Shown here one piece after another: positions 60,368-64,000 of a stretch of DNA of 64,000 bases. The first letter of the stretch is position 1. Each line of letters starts with the position of its first letter. The translations under genes were made by a program, and so were the position numbers. Origin of the DNA: Bradyrhizobium sp. NFR13 (GTDB lineage Bacteria > Pseudomonadota > Alphaproteobacteria > Rhizobiales > Xanthobacteraceae); contig NZ_FOTP01000001.1 of assembly GCF_900114605.1 (NCBI RefSeq), positions 310,001 through 374,000 on the forward strand. Reading direction: 5' to 3'. Under the pieces are notes generated by a model that was not told the origin of the DNA, searched no databases, and saw only the letters and a list, made by a program, of their open reading frames with translations.

Positions 60368-63330
60368 GCATCTCGCGTCGCCTCGCCTCCGGCGGACTGA
60401 TCGATCGGTCCAGGCCGCTCAATTTCACCTTCGATGGCAAGACCTATGGCGGCTATGCCGGCGACACGCTGGCCTCTGCGCTGCTCGCCAATGACACGAT
60501 GCTGGTCGGCCGCTCGTTCAAATATCACCGGCCGCGCGGCATCTTCTCCGCCGGCCCTGAAGAGCCGAATGCGCTGGTGACGCTGCGCTCCGGCCCGCGC
60601 GCCGAGCCGAACACCAAGGCCACCACGATTGAGCTCTTTGATGGGCTGAAAGCCTCGAGCCAGAATTGCTGGCCCTCGCCGCAATTCGATCTCCGCGCCG
60701 TGCATCAGCTTGCGGGCCCGCTACTCAATGCCGGCTTCTACTACAAGACCTTCATGTGGCCGGCGGCGTTCTGGGAGAAGTTCTACGAACCCGCAATCCG
60801 CGCCTCGGCGGGATTGGGCGCGCTCAGCGGCCTCGACGATCCCGACACTTACGAGAAATCGCACGCCTTCTGCGATTTGCTGGTGATCGGCGCCGGTCCT
60901 GCAGGACTTGCCGCCGCGCTGGCCGCGGGCCGCGCCGGGGCGCGGGTCATTCTCGCCGAAGAAGATTTCGTGCTGGGGGGACGATTGCTGGGCGATACCG
61001 CGCAGATCGACGGCGTCTCGGCGGCCTCATGGGCGGCGCTGGCTGAAGCCGAGCTCGGCACGCTGCCGAATGTCCGCATCCTCAAGCGCACCGCCGTGTT
61101 CGGCGCCTATGACGGCGAATATGGCGCCATCGAGCGCGTCAGCGATCACCTGCAGGTGCCGCCGCCTTTCGTGCCGCGCCAGCGGCTGTGGAAGATCGTC
61201 GCGAGGCAATGCGTGCTCGCCGCCGGGGCGCAGGAACGGCCGCTTGTGTTTCCCGGCAATGACAGGCCCGGCATCATGCTGGCTTCGGCGTTGCGGACCT
61301 ATGCCAACCGCTTCGGCGTCACGCCGGGCCGGCGCATCGCAATCTTCACGACATCCGACTATGGCTGGCGCAGCGCGTTCGAGTTGCAGAAGGCCGGCGC
61401 TGAGATTGCCGTCGTGGTCGATGCACGGGCGGAGGTCTCGCCAGAAGTTCGCAAGCTCGCCGGCAATGCACCGCAATTCCTCGGAGCGCATGTCTCCGAC
61501 ACGTCAGGCTATCGCCGGCTCACGGGCATCACCATCACCGACAGCGCCGGCAAGACGCGCCGCGTGGCCGTCGATACGCTTGGCGTCTCCGGCGGCTGGT
61601 CGCCGAGCATCGGTATCGCCACGCATCTCGGCGGCAAGGGCAGTTGGGCGGAGGAGCAATCGGCATTTCTCTGCGACGAACGGCCACCAGGCATGCAGAT
61701 TGCGGGTGCGGCTGCCGCGCAATGGACATTAGCCCAAGCGCTGGAGAACGGCGCCTTGGCCGGTGCGAAGGCCGCCTCGCAGGTCGGCTTGGGCCTGCAG
61801 GCGCAGAAGTCGATCGTCGCGAGTGACGAAGCATCTGGCGCCACCCCGATGTGGCTGTTCAAGGGCTCGCGCCGCAAGGCCTTCGTCGATCTGCAGAACG
61901 ACGTCACCGCAACCGACGTCGCGCTGGCCGCACAGGAAGGCTTTCGCTCCGTCGAGCAGCTCAAGCGCTACACCACGCTGGGCATGGCCACCGATCAGGG
62001 CAAGACATCCAACGTCAACGGACTGGCAATCCTCGCCGGCGAGATCAGGAAGACCATCGCCGAGACCGGCGCCACGCGCGCGCGCCCGCCGCATGTGCCG
62101 GTTGCCATCGGCGCCTTTGCGGGCCTGCACAGCGGCAAGCATTTCAAGCCGACCCGGCTGACGTCCAGCCACGCGGCCTCCGCCGCGTTGAACGCCACCT
62201 TCGTTGAAGCCGGCCAATGGATGCGGGCACAATGGTTTAACGCGCCCGGCGAAAATGACTGGCTCACGAGTGTCACCCGTGAGGTGAAGGCCGTCCGCTC
62301 CACCGTCGGCATCTGCGATGTCTCGACTCTCGGCAAGATCGCGCTCTGCGGGTCCGATGTCGGAACGTTCCTCGACCGCGTCTATATCAACACCTTCTCG
62401 ACCCTCCCCGTCGGCAAGGTGCGTTACGGCGTGATGCTGCGCGAGGACGGCTTCGTCATGGATGATGGCACCACCGCGCACCTCACCGCCGATCACTGGG
62501 TAATGACGACCACCACGGTGAATGCCGGCAAGGTGATGCAGCATCTGGAATATTGCCATCAGGTGCTGTGGCCCGAACTCGACGTGCAGACGGTCTCGGT
62601 CACCGAGCAATGGGCGCAAGTTGCGGTCGCGGGGCCGAAGTCGCGAGACCTGCTGCAGGCGCTGCTCGGGGATGCCTTCGATGTCTCCAACGAGGCCTTC
62701 CCCTATCTGGCCTGTGCCGAATTCCACGTCGGCAACATCCCGCTACGGCTATTTCGCGTCTCGTTCTCCGGCGAACTCGCTTATGAGATCGCCGTCCCCG
62801 CGGGTTATGGCGAGGCGCTGTTCAATGCATTGATGCAAGCCGGCAAGCCGCTCGGCGTCACGCCCTATGGCACCGAAGCGCTCAGCGTGATGCGCATCGA
62901 GAAGGGCCATGTCGCCGGCTCCGAACTCAACGGCCAGACCGTGGCCCGCGATCTCGGACTTGGCCGCATGATGTCGGCGAAGAAGGATTATATCGGCCGC
63001 ACCATGGCGGCGCGTGAAGCGCTGGTCGATTCCAACCGGCCGACGCTGGTCGGCTTGCGGCCGGTCGATCGCAGTCATCGCCTGCGCAACGGCGCGCTGC
63101 TGTTTGCGCGCGACGTGACGCCTGCACCGGACACCAATGCCGGCTTCATCACCTCGACGGCCTTCAGCCCGGACCACAATCACTGGATCGGGCTCGGCCT
63201 GCTCGCACGCGGGCCGGAGCGGCATGGCGAGATCATTCGCGCCTGGGACCCGGTCCGGTCAGGCGACTACGAGCTCGAAGTCGTCGATCCCGTCTTCGTC
63301 GATGCAGAAGGAGCGCGGCTTCGTGCTTGA
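60364..63330 (+). CDS. soxA: Sarcosine oxidase subunit alpha
   Basis: 988 residues, full length. The N-terminal ferredoxin-like domain lacks iron-sulfur cysteines, as usual (LNFTFDGKTYGGYAGDTLASAL, in pieces; RSFKYHRPRGIFSAGPEEPN in part). The NAD-binding part has LLVIGAGPAGLAAALAAGRAGA (in pieces) near residue 178. The C-terminal GcvT-like folate domain (VAVAGPKSRDLLQAL, FRVSFSGELAYEIAVPAGYG, in part) would receive the methyl carbon as methylene-tetrahydrofolate. It overlaps soxD by four bases and soxG by eight. Confidence 0.95.
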   Translation: MSISRRLASGGLIDRSRPLNFTFDGKTYGGYAGDTLASALLANDTMLVGRSFKYHRPRGIFSAGPEEPNALVTLRSGPRAEPNTKATTIELFDGLKASSQNCWPSPQFDLRAVHQLAGPLLNAGFYYKTFMWPAAFWEKFYEPAIRASAGLGALSGLDDPDTYEKSHAFCDLLVIGAGPAGLAAALAAGRAGARVILAEEDFVLGGRLLGDTAQIDGVSAASWAALAEAELGTLPNVRILKRTAVFGAYDGEYGAIERVSDHLQVPPPFVPRQRLWKIVARQCVLAAGAQERPLVFPGNDRPGIMLASALRTYANRFGVTPGRRIAIFTTSDYGWRSAFELQKAGAEIAVVVDARAEVSPEVRKLAGNAPQFLGAHVSDTSGYRRLTGITITDSAGKTRRVAVDTLGVSGGWSPSIGIATHLGGKGSWAEEQSAFLCDERPPGMQIAGAAAAQWTLAQALENGALAGAKAASQVGLGLQAQKSIVASDEASGATPMWLFKGSRRKAFVDLQNDVTATDVALAAQEGFRSVEQLKRYTTLGMATDQGKTSNVNGLAILAGEIRKTIAETGATRARPPHVPVAIGAFAGLHSGKHFKPTRLTSSHAASAALNATFVEAGQWMRAQWFNAPGENDWLTSVTREVKAVRSTVGICDVSTLGKIALCGSDVGTFLDRVYINTFSTLPVGKVRYGVMLREDGFVMDDGTTAHLTADHWVMTTTTVNAGKVMQHLEYCHQVLWPELDVQTVSVTEQWAQVAVAGPKSRDLLQALLGDAFDVSNEAFPYLACAEFHVGNIPLRLFRVSFSGELAYEIAVPAGYGEALFNALMQAGKPLGVTPYGTEALSVMRIEKGHVAGSELNGQTVARDLGLGRMMSAKKDYIGRTMAAREALVDSNRPTLVGLRPVDRSHRLRNGALLFARDVTPAPDTNAGFITSTAFSPDHNHWIGLGLLARGPERHGEIIRAWDPVRSGDYELEVVDPVFVDAEGARLRA

Positions 63331-63904
63331 TCTCGCTTACATCTCCGCATTTTCCGGCTTGCGATCCATCGGTGATGGCCGAGGCGTCATCGCGCGGGAA
63401 CGCCGCGGCATCGCCATTGCTACGGTGATGGCGCGCAAGGGCCAGGGCACCGCGCTCGCTGCTGCCGTAAAGGAACACTTCGACATCAACCTGCCGCTGG
63501 GGCCCCATGGCTCCGGCAGCGTTTCCACGTCATTTCTCGGCACTGGTCCCGGCCGCTGGCTGGTCACGCATGATGCGGGCACACCGCGTTTCGTGGAGCG
63601 GCTTGCGCAACAACTCGAAGGCCTCGCCTCGGTGGTCGATCAGTCCGATGGCGTCGGATTGCTGCGACTGACCGGCCCGGCCCTGCTCGACGTGCTCGCC
63701 AAGGGCGTCGCCGTGGATCTCAACACGACAGCCTTCCCCGCCGGCAGCGTTGCCGTCACGCAGATCGCGCATATGGGCGTGACGCTATGGAAGGTCGACG
63801 AGACACCGACTTTCCATATCGCGATCGCGCGCAGCATGGCGGGGAGCTTTTTGCACTGGCTGGAAGCGTCAGCGGCCGTGACGGGGCTGGTGGCGGACGG
63901 CTAG
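63323..63904 (+). CDS. soxG: Sarcosine oxidase subunit gamma
   Basis: 193 residues from the GTG at 63323, which has AAGGAG nine bases before it; an ATG at 63302 would extend the chain by seven residues and overlap soxA more. SoxG family features: a FLGTGPGRWLVTH segment (GPGRWLV is typical), VDQSDGVGLLRLTGPALLDVLAKGVAVDL (in pieces) and VAVTQIAHMGVTLWKVDE. It has the GcvT-like half-domain that completes the complex. Last gene of soxBDAG. Confidence 0.9.
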   Translation: MLDLAYISAFSGLRSIGDGRGVIARERRGIAIATVMARKGQGTALAAAVKEHFDINLPLGPHGSGSVSTSFLGTGPGRWLVTHDAGTPRFVERLAQQLEGLASVVDQSDGVGLLRLTGPALLDVLAKGVAVDLNTTAFPAGSVAVTQIAHMGVTLWKVDETPTFHIAIARSMAGSFLHWLEASAAVTGLVADG

Positions 63905-63905
63905 C

Positions 63906-64000
63906 TCAGTAGCCCCGGCTGCGATCCACCGAATCCTTCGGCTGCACACCAACCTTCACCGCCTCGGCCGTCGCCAAAATCGTATCGCCTATGGCGGTCA
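63906..64000 (-). CDS. C-terminal fragment of an unrecognised gene
   Basis: The minus strand is open from the window edge to a TGA at 63908-63906, with the last residues reading about ...AIGDTILATAEAVKVGVQPKDSVDRSRGY. The reading is GC-rich and codon-like, and converges on soxG at one base. Too short to assign a family; the rest lies beyond the window. Confidence 0.4.
   Translation of the reverse strand, partial: TAIGDTILATAEAVKVGVQPKDSVDRSRGY

Overview
The window is high-GC alphaproteobacterial chromosome, most likely Bradyrhizobiaceae/Nitrobacteraceae (Bradyrhizobium, Rhodopseudomonas, Tardiphaga or Afipia relatives). The evidence is a SciP-FliF-FliG-FliH-FliN-FlbD flagellar cluster with CtrA-like and sigma-54-like promoter sites, a PmtA-type phospholipid methyltransferase, a BA14K-family protein, a Nitrobacter-type small chlorite dismutase, and many Rhizobiales-style dispersed palindromic repeats. 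No rRNA, tRNA or CRISPR array was seen.

Layout. 1-2.3 kb: tRNA thiolation (mnmA), a phospholipid methyltransferase and a small exported protein. 2.6-10.6 kb: flagellar cluster (fliK, flgD, sciP, fliF, fliG, fliH, fliN, flbD). 10.6-20.1 kb: chromosomal genes including a Dda/RecD-like helicase, a periplasmic MsrA with MsrB, a PAS protein, a membrane GGDEF protein and an MltB-type transglycosylase. 20.2-22.9 kb: an AT-richer accessory island with a lone reverse transcriptase, about 400 bp of structured non-coding DNA upstream of it and an unrecognised 229-aa protein. This best fits a DRT2 (UG2)-type anti-phage reverse-transcriptase system with its template RNA. 23.7-24.6 kb: an 889-bp cassette with 25-bp terminal inverted repeats and a 10-bp target duplication, inserted in the loop of a perfect terminator hairpin; it carries a small membrane-protein gene and no transposase.

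24.6-37 kb: Ku end-joining protein, rpoD, dnaG, chlorite dismutase and several enzymes and transporters. 37-41.9 kb: an ArsR-SRPBCC-SRPBCC operon under a self-overlapping promoter/operator, followed by an inserted amidase-DUF302-TetR module, an IS5-family remnant and a truncated second copy of the SRPBCC gene. 42-53.3 kb: acyl-CoA synthetase, aminotransferase, cation/proton antiporter, ribB with a degenerate GCHII domain, glutaryl-CoA dehydrogenase, an Rrf2-oxidoreductase pair and an MBL hydrolase. 53.3-57.5 kb: lactonase-fold protein, a TonB receptor and a divergent nikR separated by a consensus NikR operator, indicating nickel-controlled uptake. 58.8-63.9 kb: the complete heterotetrameric sarcosine oxidase operon soxBDAG.

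Two dispersed repeat families punctuate the window. Family A has five copies of about 135-157 bp, with GTCATTCCGG ends and an inner inverted repeat. Family B elements are palindromic CTCTCCCCGC-GCGGGGAGAG units near gene ends.

Start codons were chosen from Shine-Dalgarno spacing and the expected N-terminus; where alternatives exist they are stated. All family assignments come from reading the sequence by eye, without database searches.
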